Assembly (NCBI GenBank): GCA_964435165.1
Contig: CAYSXY010000010.1
Span: 1 to 62,750, forward strand
Direction: 5' to 3'
Length of the DNA: 62,750 nt
DNA from: CAYSXY01 sp964435165
Lineage (GTDB): Bacteria > Pseudomonadota > Alphaproteobacteria > Rickettsiales > RI-342
Shown here piece after piece: positions 61,907 through 62,750 of the stretch. The position numbers and the translations under genes are program-made. The notes under the pieces were generated by a model. It did no database searches, was not told the origin of the DNA, and worked only from the letters and a program-made list of their open reading frames with translations. The stretch's first letter is position 1; the number at the start of each line of letters is the position of its first letter.

Positions 61907-62743
61907 ATGAGTGATAACGCCAAGCGGCAGCCCTCTAAACGGCAAGGATCAGATAAATCAAAGCGGCGCGGTCATAAACGAGGCGGCAAATCTCCAACCG
62001 TGATGGTCAAACACCGCCATGATCGCCATTGGATCTATGGCTGGCACGCCGTGCTTGCAGCGCTGGAAAATGATACACGGACGTTTCACCGTGTATGGGC
62101 CACGCGTAATGCGGCAGATAAGCTTGAAGCGTATCACGAGGCGCATAACCGTGCCCGCACCGCCGGGCTGGAGATTGCCGACCCTGCCAGCTTCTCCACC
62201 ATGCTCCCTCCCGATAGCGTGCATCAGGGCATCGCGGCTGAAGTGGCGCCGCTGGATGACACGGGCTATGAGCAGATTGTCACCTCCTCGCGCCGTGGGC
62301 CAATTCTAGTGCTCGATCAGATTAGCGACCCCCATAATATCGGGGCGATTCTGCGCTCTGCCGCGGCATTTGAGGCGAAAGGGCTGGTGATGACGACGCG
62401 CAAGAGCCCGCAGGAATCCGGCATCATCGCCAAAGCGGCAGCTGGTGGGCTTGAAATTGTGCCGATTGCTCGGGTGCCGAACTTATGCACCGTGCTGCTC
62501 GCCATCAAATCGCGTGATTTTTGGGTGATGGGGCTTTGCGGTGATGCCGAGCAGCCTTTGCATCGCGTTGACCTGCCAGATCAGCTCGCATTAGTGCTGG
62601 GAGCCGAAGGCACTGGGCTTCGCCGCCTGACGCGCGAACATTGCGATTTACTGGCAAAACTGCCTATGTCAGAACGCATGGAAAGTCTTAATGTCTCTAA
62701 TGCTGCTGCCATTGCCCTCTATGAGATGTATAAAAATGTATAA
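61907..62743 (+). CDS. rlmB: 23S rRNA 2'-O-ribose methyltransferase RlmB (TrmH/SpoU family)
   Basis: RlmB methylates a guanosine (G2251 in E. coli) of 23S rRNA. The 278-residue protein has a basic, disordered N terminus (about 1-37) and an L30e-like substrate-binding domain (WIYGWHAVLAALEN onward). The SPOUT domain carries its three motifs: DQISDPHNIGAILRSAAAF, LALVLGAEGTGLRRLT and PMSERMESLNVSNAAAIALYE (knot). It is on the opposite strand to the translation cluster and ends just inside the window. Confidence 0.94.
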   Translation: MSDNAKRQPSKRQGSDKSKRRGHKRGGKSPTVMVKHRHDRHWIYGWHAVLAALENDTRTFHRVWATRNAADKLEAYHEAHNRARTAGLEIADPASFSTMLPPDSVHQGIAAEVAPLDDTGYEQIVTSSRRGPILVLDQISDPHNIGAILRSAAAFEAKGLVMTTRKSPQESGIIAKAAAGGLEIVPIARVPNLCTVLLAIKSRDFWVMGLCGDAEQPLHRVDLPDQLALVLGAEGTGLRRLTREHCDLLAKLPMSERMESLNVSNAAAIALYEMYKNV

Positions 62744-62750
62744 AAGTTTA

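Noticed and set aside
1..62750. CRISPR arrays or transposases
   Set aside because: No regularly spaced short repeats with unique spacers and no transposase-like frames were found; the only regular repeat is the 114-base unit at tRNA-Tyr.

Overview
The window looks like chromosomal DNA from a free-living or surface-attached alphaproteobacterium of intermediate base composition. The basis is the overall gene style: alphaproteobacterial-type Tad/Cpa pilus genes, curli genes in A-B-F-G order, a tuf-trpT-secE-nusG-rplKAJL-rpoBC cluster, and RpoB/RpoC lengths. I cannot name the genus; a Micavibrio- or Rhodospirillales-like lineage is only a guess. No phage, transposase, integrase or CRISPR was seen.

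Left edge to 35 kb is mostly a biofilm region. After thiC (minus strand), a minus-strand curli operon runs csgA-like, csgB-like, csgF, csgG (5887 down to 2111). A DksA/TraR-type zinc-finger gene and a small membrane protein separate it from a plus-strand Pel exopolysaccharide operon (6957-20345). In that operon PelA is split into separate hydrolase and deacetylase proteins, PelB is very large, PelD/E/F/G are present and no PelC is visible. A sugar epimerase that could supply the Pel precursor lies next to it on the other strand. An EAL-domain c-di-GMP protein (22007-23053) is followed by a Tad/Flp pilus cluster (23460-34749): cpaB, cpaC, cpaD, cpaE, cpaF, tadB, tadC, an inverted TPR lipoprotein, two TadE/F-type pseudopilins (one with calcium-loop-like motifs) and a von Willebrand TadG. 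The pilin gene and prepilin peptidase are not in the window. Amyloid fibres, a cationic polysaccharide and adhesive pili, with PelD as c-di-GMP receptor and an EAL protein between two of the systems, suggest one attachment programme; common control is an inference.

The middle (34.7-45.6 kb) holds ordinary and poorly known genes: an all-helical protein, an EI24-type membrane protein, an operon of an uncharacterised 447-residue protein + RnfD-like membrane protein + DUF2330 protein, a two-gene CheY/CheZ-like pair, a BtuB-type cobalamin receptor behind a cobalamin riboswitch, radC, map and a CinA-N/MoaB-type protein.

The right part (45.8-62.7 kb) is the transcription/translation core on the minus strand: tRNA-Tyr, tRNA-Gly, tuf, tRNA-Trp, secE, nusG, rplK, rplA, rplJ, rplL, rpoB, rpoC. 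Inserted between tRNA-Tyr and tRNA-Gly is a two-gene unit, a lysine 2,3-aminomutase plus an EctA-like acetyltransferase, which could make N-acetyl-beta-lysine, a compatible solute. rlmB closes the window on the plus strand.

Non-coding points of note are a 114-nt periodic repeat that starts inside the tRNA-Tyr gene and occurs three times in register, and several intergenic arrays of short perfect hairpins that share a core sequence.
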